This document shows, piece after piece, positions 8,357 through 17,681 of a stretch of DNA of 58,478 nucleotides. A model generated the notes under the pieces. That model saw only the letters and a list, made by a program, of their open reading frames with translations, was not told the origin of the DNA and ran no database searches. Positions within the stretch are counted from its first letter, which is position 1; every line of letters starts with the position of its first letter. Origin of the DNA: Chloroflexota bacterium (GTDB taxonomy: Bacteria; Chloroflexota; Anaerolineae; Aggregatilineales; Phototrophicaceae); NCBI GenBank assembly GCA_026708115.1, contig JAPOVL010000018.1, positions 1 to 58,478 of the forward strand. Direction: 5' to 3'. The position numbers and the translations under genes are program-made.

Positions 8357-9409
8357 TCAATCGATAATGTTGATTGGCACGACATCGGCGCCCTGTAACA
8401 TCGCCAAGCTGATGCGCGCGGCAACGCGCTCGGAAAGCTGACGTAAAGCGCTGCCCGACTCCGAATCCAGCTCATGGATCGCTACCGGACGCCCAAGATC
8501 CCCGCTCTCGCGAACTTCACTTGCCAGCGGAATACGTCCCAAAAACGGAATCTCGCGTTGATTGGCGAAGGCCTCTCCGCCACCGCTCCCGAAGAACTCG
8601 CCAGACATGTTCTCAACGACGCCCAAAACCGGCACCTTTAGCTGGTCAAACATGGCCGCCGCGCGCAAAGCATCCGCAACCGCGACCGCCTGTGGCTGCG
8701 TCACAATGATGCTGCCCGTCAACGGGAAGGATTGGGCCAGCGAGAGCGGCGCATCGCCCGTGCCCGGCGGCAGGTCCACGATCATATAGTCTATTCTGCC
8801 CCAGTCTACGTCCGTGAAAAACTGACGAATCGCGCTATGCAGCATCGGTCCGCGCATGATCATTGGTTTGTCCGGCGTGGTCAGGAAACCGGTACTAATC
8901 AGCTTAACGCCATAGACCTCCAGCGGCTGCATCTTGTTGTTGCTGACCTTCGGCCGGCCGCTGCCCAAGCCGAACATCTGCGGAATGTTGGGGTTGAGGA
9001 TGTCGGCGTCAATTAATCCCACGCTGGCGCCGGCATCCGCCAGAGATACGGCGAGGTTCGTCGCCACGGTGCTTTTCCCAACGCCTCCCTTGCCGCTCGC
9101 TATAGCGACAATCGAATTCATCGGAACGTCCAGCAGGCCATGTATGCGACGATCCGTCGGCACTTGCGCGTCCCATTTTATGCGCACCTCGCTGATCCCT
9201 TCGACTATACCGATCAACGCGGCGTTACAGCGTTCGACAAACACGTCTTTCAACGGACAAGCGGGAGTTGTGAGGACGATAGTAAATTCCGCGGCGCCAT
9301 TTTTTACGCTGAGGTCCCGTACCATATCCAGTGTCACGATGTCCTGGTTCAGCTCGGGCTCAATTACCGTACGCAAAGCCCCCATTACACGCTCTTCGAT
9401 TGATGCCAT
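8357..9409 (-). CDS. mrp: Mrp/ApbC-type P-loop ATPase (Fe-S cluster carrier family)
   Basis: 350 residues. An N-terminal MIP18/DUF59 domain (about 1-80) is followed by a deviant Walker A SGKGGVGKST (about 105-114) and the DLPPGTGD and ENMSG motifs of the Mrp/NBP35 family. These proteins hold and transfer 4Fe-4S clusters. The CxxC normally found just after ENMS is missing here (ENMSGEFFGSGGGE), and only two Cys occur in the whole protein (about 51 and 61, both in the N-terminal domain). Its place beside iscX and Complex I genes fits a role in Fe-S assembly, but the cluster site must be atypical. Confidence 0.9.
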   Translation of the reverse strand: MASIEERVMGALRTVIEPELNQDIVTLDMVRDLSVKNGAAEFTIVLTTPACPLKDVFVERCNAALIGIVEGISEVRIKWDAQVPTDRRIHGLLDVPMNSIVAIASGKGGVGKSTVATNLAVSLADAGASVGLIDADILNPNIPQMFGLGSGRPKVSNNKMQPLEVYGVKLISTGFLTTPDKPMIMRGPMLHSAIRQFFTDVDWGRIDYMIVDLPPGTGDAPLSLAQSFPLTGSIIVTQPQAVAVADALRAAAMFDQLKVPVLGVVENMSGEFFGSGGGEAFANQREIPFLGRIPLASEVRESGDLGRPVAIHELDSESGSALRQLSERVAARISLAMLQGADVVPINIID

Positions 9410-9581
9410 GCCCTACCTCGAGAATCCGATTCCAGCTTCGACGTACTATACCATTCTTCTGATCATTGACGAATGCAAGACGCGTTGACCGCCAATCTCA
9501 TGAAAGAGATGAAATATACGAAAAATCAGAGCAAGGACTCGCGCGGCCAGGTCAAAGCTGTGAAAGTGCTGGGAAAATACT

Positions 9582-10415
9582 TTAGCCGCCGCTCCTGGCA
9601 GCGCGCTTCGCTTTGCGTTCGAGGGCTTTCCGCCGGCGCTCTTCGCGTTTGGCGTCATCTTCGCTCCAGGGTGTCGCGCCTTCTGCGGTTGCGGATGCGG
9701 CAGGCGCCGCTGCTGCCGTCTCGGCTGTCACAACCGGAGCAGGCTGCACCTCAGCCTGCGGTTGCTGTGTTCGGGAACCGGCGCGGGCACTGGCAGCGCC
9801 TCGCCGCGCCTCTTTGGCAGCATCTTTGTGCTCCCAAGTGCCGCGAACCAGCATCTCTTCATAAGCGCGGGTCGGAGCGATGTCGCGCCAATATGAAGCG
9901 GGCTTGGACAGCTTTTCCTTGTCGTGAATGTGGTGGCTGGTACGGTCGTAACTGGCTAATTCGTAGTCGTGATCCATCTTTATCGCGTCGAAGGGGCAAT
10001 ACTCGGCGCAGTAACCGCAGTTCATGCAGATGTCGATATCGATGAAAAACGCCTCTGGTTCCGGCACCGGACGCCCGGTATCGGGGTCATTTCCGCGCAC
10101 GATCCAAATGCACTGCGGCGGGCAAACTTTGGCGCAAATGCCGCAACTGGTGCACCAGTCTTTTCCGCTGCGGGTTGGATGATCTTCGTCCTCTACAATC
10201 AGAAAGGGCACAAAGCGAAAGCGTTCCGGCACGGCCACCTTCTCATCAGGATACTGCACTGTAATGACGCCTTTTGCTGCGGTCCCTTGCCGGAGGCCAA
10301 AATTGTCCGTCGCGTGCGAATATTTGCGCAAGCCATAGCGCAGATCATCGACAAATGAGTCGACGAAGTGTCGCAATGTCAGCATCAGTCCTTTTGCCAA
10401 ACCCGTTCCGTACAT
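9582..10415 (-). CDS. nuoI: NADH-quinone oxidoreductase subunit I with C-terminal tail
   Basis: 277 residues. Two ferredoxin-type 4Fe-4S motifs are complete: C88-x2-C91-x2-C94-x3-C98 and C130-x2-C133-x2-C136-x3-C140. These carry clusters N6a/N6b in the Complex I peripheral arm. Beyond about residue 205 comes an Ala/Pro-rich linker and a basic tail (PWSEDDAKREERRRKALERK) absent from typical NuoI. NuoB in the same operon carries a related tail. It is the last gene of the iscX-nuoB-nuoCD-nuoI run, separated from nuoCD by a family A repeat. Confidence 0.93.
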   Translation of the reverse strand: MYGTGLAKGLMLTLRHFVDSFVDDLRYGLRKYSHATDNFGLRQGTAAKGVITVQYPDEKVAVPERFRFVPFLIVEDEDHPTRSGKDWCTSCGICAKVCPPQCIWIVRGNDPDTGRPVPEPEAFFIDIDICMNCGYCAEYCPFDAIKMDHDYELASYDRTSHHIHDKEKLSKPASYWRDIAPTRAYEEMLVRGTWEHKDAAKEARRGAASARAGSRTQQPQAEVQPAPVVTAETAAAAPAASATAEGATPWSEDDAKREERRRKALERKAKRAARSGG

Positions 10416-10439
10416 GTTGTCCTCTTTTATGACAAACTA

Positions 10440-10517
10440 CCTTGCTCGTGCAAGGAGAAGGCTTGTTATTCTGCGTGAGCTCGGCAGATCTTCTCGCCGG
10501 TTACGCGCCGAGCGGCT
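10440..10517. repeat. Dispersed repeat family A, copy 2
   Basis: A clear copy between nuoCD and nuoI. It starts with the hairpin CCTTGCTCGTGCAAGG (10440-10455), continues with GAGAAGGCTTGTTATTCTGC, and ends with CGCCGGTTACGCGCCGAGC then GGCT. GCTCGGC (from about 10479) can pair with GCCGAGC near 10507-10513, giving a second hairpin. Confidence 0.75.
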
Positions 10518-10573
10518 AGGCTTGCCTCGTTCGCCGCTTTCCGCAGCGTTAAGCCGCATATGGCGCCTGCGCC

Positions 10574-12454
10574 TTAGCGATCGGTTTCCCCAAGTACGAT
10601 ATCAATGCTGCCCAGAATGCCGACGATATCCGCCACTTTGTACCCGGTGCTCATCAAACCCATAGGCGTCAAATTGATGAAACTGGGCGCTCTCACATGA
10701 TAGCGCCAGGGATTGGATGACCCGCCTCTGCCCCCGGCAGATACGACATAATAGCCTAATTCGCCCTTGCCGTTCTCGACGCGACCGTAGGCTTCGCCGA
10801 AGGGCACGCGCGGCGCGTATGCGCCCGGTTTTCCGTCAGCCCATATCGATTCGCCCTCTGTCGCCTCCAGGCGCGGCAAAATCTGCTTGAGAATGCGGAC
10901 GCTTTCCCGCAATTCGGTGACCCGAACTCGGTAGCGGGCGTACATGTCCCCATCTTGTTCCACCGCGATATCAAAGTCCAGTTCAGGGTAGATGCTATAG
11001 GGATCGGCGCGGCGAACATCATAGGCGACGCCGCTGCCGCGCAACAATGGACCCGCCGCGCTGTAATTGATGGCGTCATCTGCGCTCAGGACGCCTACGC
11101 CAATCGAGCGCTCCAGCAGAATCTCGTTCTGCGTCAAGAGCTGCTCCAATTCGTCAATCGTGCGCGGGATGCGTTCATTGACCATTTCGGTCAAGAACTG
11201 CATGGTGTTGTAGTCGCGAATGCGATCGTTAGTGAGGTTGCTGACGCTCTTTATCCGCTCGGGCAAATCGCCAAACAGACCGCCGAAGCGCATATAATTG
11301 CACATCATGCGGCTGCCCGCCACCGCTTCAAAGAAATCAAGAATGCGTTCCCGTTCCTGTATGAAATACAGAACGGGTGTGAAGAATGCGCCAATATCAT
11401 TCAACCAGAAGCCGATCGCCCACAAATGATTCACGATGCGGCTGAGCTCGACCATCATCACGCGAATCGCCTCACAGCGATAAGTCGGCGGATTGTACTT
11501 CCTGCCCAGGCTCATCAACTGTTCCACGGCGAGCACATAGCCGTGGTTATTGCCCATGCTCGAGATGTAATCAAGTCGATCCGTAAAGGGAATATTGTGC
11601 AGATAAGTATTGCGTTCGCCGATCTTTTCGTGATTCCGGTGCAAGTAACCCATGACCGGCTCCAACGAGGTCACGGTTTCGCCATCAACCGTCAGCACCA
11701 TGCGGAAGACGCCATGCGTACTGGGATGATGCGGTCCCATGTTGACGACGAGTTCGTTTGTCTCGAAGCCATCTTTGTCCAATATGCGCTCGACATCGAC
11801 TCCCAAACCAAGCGAAGCGTATACCTCGCTCTCGGAAGTATCCATCAATCGATTGAGGTCAATATCAGACGGATAGGTCACATTCTTGCCGAAGACGTTC
11901 TTTTCCTCGGACCGGTGAACATGCCCGCCCGGCCAGCGGTTATCAAATGGCTTCTGTTCTTCTTCGTAATAAGCTTCGCGCCAGTCCTTGCGCATGGGAT
12001 GACCGTGGAAACCCTCCCACATGAGTATCCGGCGCAGATTCGGGTGGCCGGGAAACTTGATGCCGTATAGATCCCAGGCCTCGCGCTCCTGAAAATCGGC
12101 GCCCCGCCACACCGGTACCAGCGATGGAATCTCGGGATTTTCACGTTCTGTCTGCGCCTTGAACACCAAAGCGCCGCCGCCGCTCGTGCGGTAGGCGTGA
12201 TATACCATCTCCATGTGATCGCCAGCGCCGAGGTAATCGACCGCGGTAGCGCTGGAAAGATAATCGAAGCCAAGATCATCGCGTATCGCGCGGGCTACCT
12301 CGAGCAGCTTGCTGGCCTGCACAACGACGCCCGAATACCCTTCGCGCTCGTCATCAGTAACCGCGTCGGGATGCTTTGACTTCAAATAGGCAATCGAGTC
12401 TTCAATTGAAACAGCGTTGACAACATCATCCGGGGCTATAGCGGGACTCACCAT
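10574..12454 (-). CDS. nuoCD: NADH-quinone oxidoreductase, fused subunits C and D
   Basis: 626 residues. The NuoC part (about 1-190) contains FQEREAWDLYGI. The NuoD part (about 235-626) starts with VNMGPHHPSTHGVFRM and continues with the quinone-pocket region GYLHRNHEKIGE. Together they form the connecting module of Complex I next to the quinone site. The C-D fusion is one open frame without a stop between halves. It starts 6 nt after nuoB ends and is clearly in the same operon. nuoA, nuoH and the membrane subunits are not in this window. Confidence 0.95.
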   Translation of the reverse strand: MVSPAIAPDDVVNAVSIEDSIAYLKSKHPDAVTDDEREGYSGVVVQASKLLEVARAIRDDLGFDYLSSATAVDYLGAGDHMEMVYHAYRTSGGGALVFKAQTERENPEIPSLVPVWRGADFQEREAWDLYGIKFPGHPNLRRILMWEGFHGHPMRKDWREAYYEEEQKPFDNRWPGGHVHRSEEKNVFGKNVTYPSDIDLNRLMDTSESEVYASLGLGVDVERILDKDGFETNELVVNMGPHHPSTHGVFRMVLTVDGETVTSLEPVMGYLHRNHEKIGERNTYLHNIPFTDRLDYISSMGNNHGYVLAVEQLMSLGRKYNPPTYRCEAIRVMMVELSRIVNHLWAIGFWLNDIGAFFTPVLYFIQERERILDFFEAVAGSRMMCNYMRFGGLFGDLPERIKSVSNLTNDRIRDYNTMQFLTEMVNERIPRTIDELEQLLTQNEILLERSIGVGVLSADDAINYSAAGPLLRGSGVAYDVRRADPYSIYPELDFDIAVEQDGDMYARYRVRVTELRESVRILKQILPRLEATEGESIWADGKPGAYAPRVPFGEAYGRVENGKGELGYYVVSAGGRGGSSNPWRYHVRAPSFINLTPMGLMSTGYKVADIVGILGSIDIVLGETDR

Positions 12455-12460
12455 ATTGCG

Positions 12461-13345
12461 CTATTCCTCTTCTGCTTCCGCCGCCCTGCGCGAGGCGCGA
12501 ACCGCTTTTCTGGCCAGCGCGCGCAGGCGTCGCTTTTCACGAATCTCTTCGGCTTCTGTCCAGGGGTTCCCGCCCGTCGGCAAAACGAAGCTCAGCGCAT
12601 CATCGGAAATCGCCGCGCTTGCGGCGCTTGTGGCCTCCGCGGTCACCACCTTCGCCGCCACCAGCTGCGTCGCGCTGGGCAATTCGCGCTGCCCTACCAT
12701 GGCCATATCTTCAGCCGCCGCTTCGGCTTGGCGCCGAATCATATCCATCTGACGCGGATCAATGATGTCGGGACCCAATACAGGAACTGGAGTCGGTTCG
12801 GCTGGTCCTATGCCATACCATGGCACGTCATCGCCATTGGCGATGCTCTGACCGTCGATTTTCCGTTGCAGGGCTATCATGCCAAAGAGCAGCGCCTGGG
12901 GCGTAGGCGGGCACCCGGGAACATAGACATCGACTGGCAGATATTTGTCAATGCCGGAAACAACGTTGTAGCCCTCCTTAAAGGGCCCTCCCCCGCTCGC
13001 GCAGGCGCCCATCGCCAACACGTATTTCGGTTCCGGCATCTGGTTGTACAAGCGCACAATCGGCACCACCATCTTTTTGGTTACCGTGCCGGAAACGATC
13101 ATCAGATCAGCCTGACGGGGGGTCGCCCGCATCACCTCGAAACCAAATCGGGAGAAGTCGAAGCGCGAAGACGCGGTAGCGATCATTTCAATTGCGCAGC
13201 AGGCCAGGCCAAACAGCATCGGCCACATGGAATTGCGCCGGCCCCAGTTATAAAGCTGACTGAGACTGGTGATCGCGATATTGTTTTCCAATTCGGCGGG
13301 AACGGGAAACTCGGTTCGCTCTAACTCTTGCAGGTTCAAGTCCAT
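12461..13345 (-). CDS. nuoB: NADH-quinone oxidoreductase subunit B with C-terminal tail
   Basis: 294 residues, against about 160-220 usually. Cluster N2 ligands are in place: C49-C50 (LACCAIEM), C115 ([10 protein letters not shown]) and C145 (VPGCPPTPQ). After about residue 190 comes an Ala-rich linker and a charged tail containing [20 protein letters not shown], closely resembling the tail of NuoI. The ATG directly abuts the iscX stop (TAGATG), so translation is coupled. Confidence 0.94.
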   Translation of the reverse strand: MDLNLQELERTEFPVPAELENNIAITSLSQLYNWGRRNSMWPMLFGLACCAIEMIATASSRFDFSRFGFEVMRATPRQADLMIVSGTVTKKMVVPIVRLYNQMPEPKYVLAMGACASGGGPFKEGYNVVSGIDKYLPVDVYVPGCPPTPQALLFGMIALQRKIDGQSIANGDDVPWYGIGPAEPTPVPVLGPDIIDPRQMDMIRRQAEAAAEDMAMVGQRELPSATQLVAAKVVTAEATSAASAAISDDALSFVLPTGGNPWTEAEEIREKRRLRALARKAVRASRRAAEAEEE

Positions 13346-13558
13346 CTAGTCACCGATCTCCTCGTACCATTCACGCAGAATCGCTCGCAAAATCGCGTCA
13401 TTGACCAATTCGGGGTCATCGGAAAAACTGGGCAGCGCAACAATGCGCGCATTCAGATCATCCAACGACAAGTCTTCCAAGACGGCATCTGGATAAAGAT
13501 CCCTCAACGCCAAAACGATTTCGTAGGTCGCATCCCAATCCAGACGCTGGCCACTCAT
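13346..13558 (-). CDS. iscX: IscX-like Fe-S assembly regulator
   Basis: 70 residues from the ATG at 13558; an in-frame TTG two codons upstream is less likely. The pattern matches the IscX/YfhJ family: an N-terminal helix, YPDAVLEDLSLDDLNARIVAL, then DDPELVNDAILRAILREWYEE. This compares with the family's ALYDAYP..DDP..N..ILEAILxxW. IscX is a small acidic helical protein that binds IscS and modulates cluster assembly. Its place as the first gene of a Complex I operon suggests cluster supply for NuoB and NuoI. Confidence 0.82.
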   Translation of the reverse strand: MSGQRLDWDATYEIVLALRDLYPDAVLEDLSLDDLNARIVALPSFSDDPELVNDAILRAILREWYEEIGD

Positions 13559-13756
13559 GACCAACCTATTCTAACACGGCAGCGCGCTTGCGCTTGTTTA
13601 ATGAAGCGCCAAATGCAGAACCTCTCAACAGATATCCCTGTATTCGGGAAGCCCCTCGCCTGCCGTCGACTTTCATGCCGTTTCGTCAAATCGTGCAGCA
13701 AGTATAAAGAGCGCGGGCGAGATTGTCAAGAATTTCACAATCGCCTCCATGCCAAG

Positions 13757-14698
13757 TCATTCGGCGTGCATTACAATCGAACCACGGCGATCAACCTGGG
13801 TGGATAGGGCCCGGGATTCAAGTTTTCTTTCTCTGTAGACGTTCTTCATAGCAACGGCAACCTTCTCCGCCACCGCCTTCGCATCGCAGAGCGCGCAGAG
13901 TGTCGGCCCGGCGCCTCCGATAAAGACGGCTAACGCGCCGCTTCCTTTCGCTGCCTTGCGTACGTCCTGCAAATGCGGCATCAGGCTGGCGCGCGCAGGT
14001 TCAGCAACGAGATCGTTTTCCATCGCTTCGGCCAACGCATGCAGGTCGCCGCGGTGTAAAGCATCAATCAGACGCGCGACTTTGCCAGTCTGGTGGATGA
14101 GAGTCGGCAAACTGACATGTGAGGGCATCACGGCGCGGGCTTCGGCTGTGGGGATCGCGATCTGCGGTGTAACCAAGGCCAGATGCAAGTTATCGGGGAT
14201 CGGCAGTGGCTGGATGGCGTCAACTGTAATCCCGGCAACCAGAGTGATGCCCCCCAGCAGGCAGGGCGCCACGTTATCCGCATGATAGCCGCTAACCAGC
14301 GCTTCGCCTTCTAGACAGAATGGCAGCAGCTGCTCGCGGCTGAACGGTTCGCCATATAGCTTGTTTAATGCGACAACCGTGACCACAGCGCTTGCGGCGC
14401 TGCTCCCGACTCCGCTGGATAGCGGCAAGCCCTTAAAGAGCTCAATGCGCAGGCCGCGCTTTTCACCCATATGTTGCAGGAAAGCGCTTGCGGAAACGGA
14501 TGCGACATTCTTTTCGGGATCGCGCGGCAGCTTCCCGGCATCTCCTTCGATCTTGCTGATGCGGATTTCGGATGAGTCCTGGAATTCGACGATGGCACGG
14601 TCGCCCATGTTTTCTAAGGCCAATCCCAGGATATCGAAACCAACGCCGAGGTTCGCAACGGTGGCCGGCGCAAAGGCTTCGGCTCTGGAAAATGACAT
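13757..14698 (-). CDS. thrB: Homoserine kinase
   Basis: 313 residues of the GHMP kinase family. The ATP-binding loop PLSSGVGSSAASAV is present near residue 90, and the N-terminal APATVANLGVGFDILGLAL is typical of ThrB. It makes O-phosphohomoserine from homoserine. The gene is divergent from thrC, which uses its product; the 141-nt space between them holds a family A repeat. The 13559-13756 gap contains no gene. Confidence 0.94.
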   Translation of the reverse strand: MSFSRAEAFAPATVANLGVGFDILGLALENMGDRAIVEFQDSSEIRISKIEGDAGKLPRDPEKNVASVSASAFLQHMGEKRGLRIELFKGLPLSSGVGSSAASAVVTVVALNKLYGEPFSREQLLPFCLEGEALVSGYHADNVAPCLLGGITLVAGITVDAIQPLPIPDNLHLALVTPQIAIPTAEARAVMPSHVSLPTLIHQTGKVARLIDALHRGDLHALAEAMENDLVAEPARASLMPHLQDVRKAAKGSGALAVFIGGAGPTLCALCDAKAVAEKVAVAMKNVYRERKLESRALSTQVDRRGSIVMHAE

Positions 14699-14735
14699 GA
14701 AGGATCGCTATCCTTATCCTATTTAACAACCCCCA

Positions 14736-14822
14736 CTTGCTCATGCAGCAAGAAGGCTTATTGTTTACTGTGAGCGCGGCAGATTTTTTCGCCGGTTACG
14801 CACCGAGCGGCTGCGGTTTCGT
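14736..14822. repeat. Dispersed repeat family A, copy 3
   Basis: Sits between the divergent thrB and thrC starts. Hairpin CTTGCTCATGCAGCAAG (14736-14752), then GAAGGCTTATTGTTTACTG and the tail CGCCGGTTACGCACCGAGC then GGCT. The stem bases differ from copy 2 but still pair. Confidence 0.7.
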
Positions 14823-14839
14823 AACGAGAGGTCGACCGA

Positions 14840-16147
14840 ATGCCAAGCATACTACAATGTATCGATTGCGGGGCACAATACCCAATCGACCGAGTCATTT
14901 ACGCTTGCGAGGCTTGCGGGGGCTTGCTTGATGTCCGGCATGACTTTCGCGATCCCGTCTTGGAACTGACAGCAAGTTTCTTTGACAGCAGGCTAGGCAC
15001 GCTGGAAGCGCCTTACAATAGTGGCGTATGGCGGTTCAAGGAATTGATCTATCCCGGCATCGACGACGAGCACATCGTCAGCCGGGCGGAAGGCAACACC
15101 AACCTATACCACTTGCCGCGCGTAGCCTCCTATATCGGCGTCGATACGCTCTATCTCAAGCACGAAGGCGAGAATCCAACCGGGTCCTTCAAGGACCGCG
15201 GCATGACAACCGGTGTTACGCAAGCCAAGATTCTTGGCATGGATCGCGTGGCTTGCGCCTCGACCGGCAACACCTCCGCATCCATGGCATCTTATGCCGC
15301 GCGCGCCGACATGCAAGGCATCGTGTTTCTGCAGAATCAGCAGATTGCCTTGGGCAAGCTGGCGCAAGGCATCGCCTATGGCGCGACATGTTTACAGATC
15401 AATGCCGATTTCGACCGCAATATGGCGCTCGTCCGCGAAGTCGCGGAGCGCTTGCGAATCTATATTCTAAACTCTGTGAATCCCTTTCGGCTCGAGGGTC
15501 AGAAGTCCATCATGTTCGAGGCATTGCAGCAGTTGCGCTGGCAGGCGCCAGACTGGATCGTCGTGCCCGGCGGCAATCTGGGCAACAGTTCCGCCTTCGG
15601 CAAAGGACTGCTGGAAATGCTGGATCTCGGTTTGATCGACCGGCTGCCGCGCCTGGCCATTATTCAGGCGGAAGGGGCGAATCCTTTATATCGCCATTTC
15701 GCCAGTGGATTCAAGACATTCCAAGCGGTGGAGGCGCGGACGATCGCCACCGCGATCAAGATAGGCAATCCCGTAAACCTGCAAAAGGCGATCCGCACGC
15801 TGGAATGGACGGGCGGCGTCGTGGAGCAAGTTAGCGATCAGCAAATCATGGATGCCAAAGCCATCGTCGACGGCGTCGGTATCGGCTGCGAACCGGCCTC
15901 CGCCTGCTCCGTCGCCGGCGCCAAGAAGCTGGTTGAGAGCGGTGTCATTTCGCCCGGAGACACTGTGGTCGGCATCTTGACCGGTCATGTACTCAAAGAC
16001 CCGGAAGCAACCATGGGATACCACGCGAACAATCTAAACATGATTGATCCCGCTTTCCAAAACGCGACCTTGCAAACTGAAGATGACCTTGGGCAGATCA
16101 TCGACTTGCTTAAAGACCGGGCTCCAACGGGTTTGCCGCTCAATTGA
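14840..16147 (+). CDS. thrC: Threonine synthase
   Basis: 435 residues. It starts with a rubredoxin-like zinc ribbon (CIDCGAQY...CEACGG), followed by a fold-type II PLP domain with the Schiff-base Lys in ENPTGSFKDRGMT and the phosphate-binding loop VPGGNLGNSS. It converts O-phosphohomoserine to threonine. The ATG is preceded by GAGAGGTCG. The divergent neighbour thrB makes its substrate. Threonine is also a possible isoleucine precursor, but this genome also has cimA. Confidence 0.95.
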   Translation: MPSILQCIDCGAQYPIDRVIYACEACGGLLDVRHDFRDPVLELTASFFDSRLGTLEAPYNSGVWRFKELIYPGIDDEHIVSRAEGNTNLYHLPRVASYIGVDTLYLKHEGENPTGSFKDRGMTTGVTQAKILGMDRVACASTGNTSASMASYAARADMQGIVFLQNQQIALGKLAQGIAYGATCLQINADFDRNMALVREVAERLRIYILNSVNPFRLEGQKSIMFEALQQLRWQAPDWIVVPGGNLGNSSAFGKGLLEMLDLGLIDRLPRLAIIQAEGANPLYRHFASGFKTFQAVEARTIATAIKIGNPVNLQKAIRTLEWTGGVVEQVSDQQIMDAKAIVDGVGIGCEPASACSVAGAKKLVESGVISPGDTVVGILTGHVLKDPEATMGYHANNLNMIDPAFQNATLQTEDDLGQIIDLLKDRAPTGLPLN

Positions 16148-16184
16148 AAACCCGCCCAATGCGGTAGACGGCCTCCCTCAAAGG

Positions 16185-17414
16185 TTAAGAAGCAGGGACT
16201 TTGGACAGCGACTGATCGAGGTCGGCTATGATATCTTCGGCGTCTTCTATGCCCAGCGCAAGACGAACCAGATTGTCCTCAATGCCAATCGCTCTGCGTT
16301 CCTCGGCGCTCAGGTCATAGTAGCTCACATACGCGGGCTGCTCAATCAGGCTTTCGGTACCGCCCAGGCTGGGCGCGATATACGGTATGCGCAAGCGATC
16401 AATGAAGCCGCTCGTGTCGTCCAGGCCTCCCGCTACCTGAAAACTCACGACCCCGCCAAATCCGCTCATTTGCCTCTTGGCAATCTCATGATCGGGATGA
16501 GATGCCAAGCCGGGATAGAACACGCGCTCAATCCGCGGGTGCTGCTCCAGAAAGCGCGCTACCTCAAGCCCAGTTTCATTTTGATGCCGCACACGGACCG
16601 CAAGTGTCTTCAAGCCACGCTCTATCAGAAAGGCTTGATGCGGGTCAATCACGTTGCCGAGCACGCCACGGGCATCCTTCAAGGCTTTGATCCGCGCCGC
16701 GCTGCCAGCGATAACCCCGGCCAATACATCGTTATGACCGCCGAAATACTTGGTCGCGCTATGCAGAACAAAATCAACGCCGTATGCCAGCGGCCGCAAG
16801 TTGACCGGCGTGGCAAAAGTCGTATCCAAAAGCGTCATCGCCCGGTATTGCTTGCCAATCGCCACCAGCCGATCCAGATCCGCTACCCGCAAGTACGGGT
16901 TGGTAGGCGTTTCAGTAAAAATGAAACGCGTCTTCCGCGGAACAATAGCGGCTTCCAACGCTTCATAGTCCCCCATAGGCACAACAGTAGTGGCGACGCC
17001 AAATTTCCTTAACGTCGTATCGCAAAACTGCCGCGTCCTTCGATAACAATCATCTGTCATGATGATATGGGTATCCGGACGAAGCACCGTCAGAAAGAGC
17101 GACGTGACAGCCGACATGCCCGACGGATAAATGGCCGCGTCTTCAGCGCCTTCCAGTTCGGCAATGCGGTTTTCTACAGACCAGACGGACGGATTGCCGT
17201 AACGCCCGTACTCTTCGCGATCCAGTTCGCCGCCATACACCTTCGCGTCGAGAAACTCGATTAGCTTGGTCGTATTCTCAAACGTATAGGTGGCGGACTG
17301 TACAATGGGCGTTGTAAGGGAATGGAAGCCCTTCACCCGCGGCGCGCCTCCGTGGACGGATTGTGTGCTGGCGCCCTCAAAACTCGCTACACGCTGCTCA
17401 TTCGATGATTTCAT
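16185..17414 (-). CDS. Cys/Met-metabolism PLP enzyme (cystathionine gamma-synthase or homoserine sulfhydrylase type)
   Basis: 409 residues of the trans-sulfuration family. The PLP Lys lies in LHSATKYFGGHNDVLAG, with other family motifs at SGMSAVTSLF and ESLIEQPAYVSY. Family members differ in substrate (O-succinyl/acetylhomoserine, cystathionine, methionine), and the sequence alone does not settle which. A SAM-I riboswitch and terminator lie directly upstream, pointing to a biosynthetic role in methionine supply. The start ATG follows GGTGAGGC, between the terminator and the gene. Confidence 0.88.
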   Translation of the reverse strand: MKSSNEQRVASFEGASTQSVHGGAPRVKGFHSLTTPIVQSATYTFENTTKLIEFLDAKVYGGELDREEYGRYGNPSVWSVENRIAELEGAEDAAIYPSGMSAVTSLFLTVLRPDTHIIMTDDCYRRTRQFCDTTLRKFGVATTVVPMGDYEALEAAIVPRKTRFIFTETPTNPYLRVADLDRLVAIGKQYRAMTLLDTTFATPVNLRPLAYGVDFVLHSATKYFGGHNDVLAGVIAGSAARIKALKDARGVLGNVIDPHQAFLIERGLKTLAVRVRHQNETGLEVARFLEQHPRIERVFYPGLASHPDHEIAKRQMSGFGGVVSFQVAGGLDDTSGFIDRLRIPYIAPSLGGTESLIEQPAYVSYYDLSAEERRAIGIEDNLVRLALGIEDAEDIIADLDQSLSKVPAS

Positions 17415-17432
17415 CGTCTTGCCTCACCAATC

Positions 17433-17475
17433 AAAAAAGCCCAAACGGCGATTTCACTTACGCCAGTTTGGGCTT
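17433..17475 (-). terminator. Riboswitch-controlled intrinsic terminator
   Basis: On the minus strand GCCCAAACTGGCG pairs with CGCCGTTTGGGC (12 bp with one bulged T, loop TAAGTGAAAT), followed by TTTTTT. It sits between the SAM-I aptamer and the start codon, as expected for an OFF switch when SAM is bound. Confidence 0.88.
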
Positions 17476-17540
17476 CCGTTTCCTGACAAAAACAGTGACT
17501 GCGGCACAGTCTACGGAATAACCTGCATGCTTCTCAGGCG

Positions 17541-17653
17541 TTTACCCTCATCTTCCAGAACAATCTGCCGAATTTAGCACCTTCCCATTGCCGTCTGGGG
17601 GTTGCTGTGGCTTCGTAGAGTCGGTCTCTCCACCACCTCTGGATAAGCGTAAA
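17541..17653 (-). ncRNA. SAM-I riboswitch (S-box) aptamer
   Basis: The minus strand shows the S-box core in order: CTTATCCAGAGGTGGTGGAG, then GACCGACTCTACGAAGCC, CAGCAACC, GGTGCTAAATTC and GGAAGATGAG. P1 closes well: TTTACGCTTATC pairs with GATGAGGGTAAA at 11 of 12 positions. S-box RNAs bind S-adenosylmethionine and lower expression of sulfur-amino-acid genes. A terminator follows about 65 nt downstream. Confidence 0.93.
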
Positions 17654-17681
17654 ACTTAGTCTTCAATTGTTAACGGTACGG

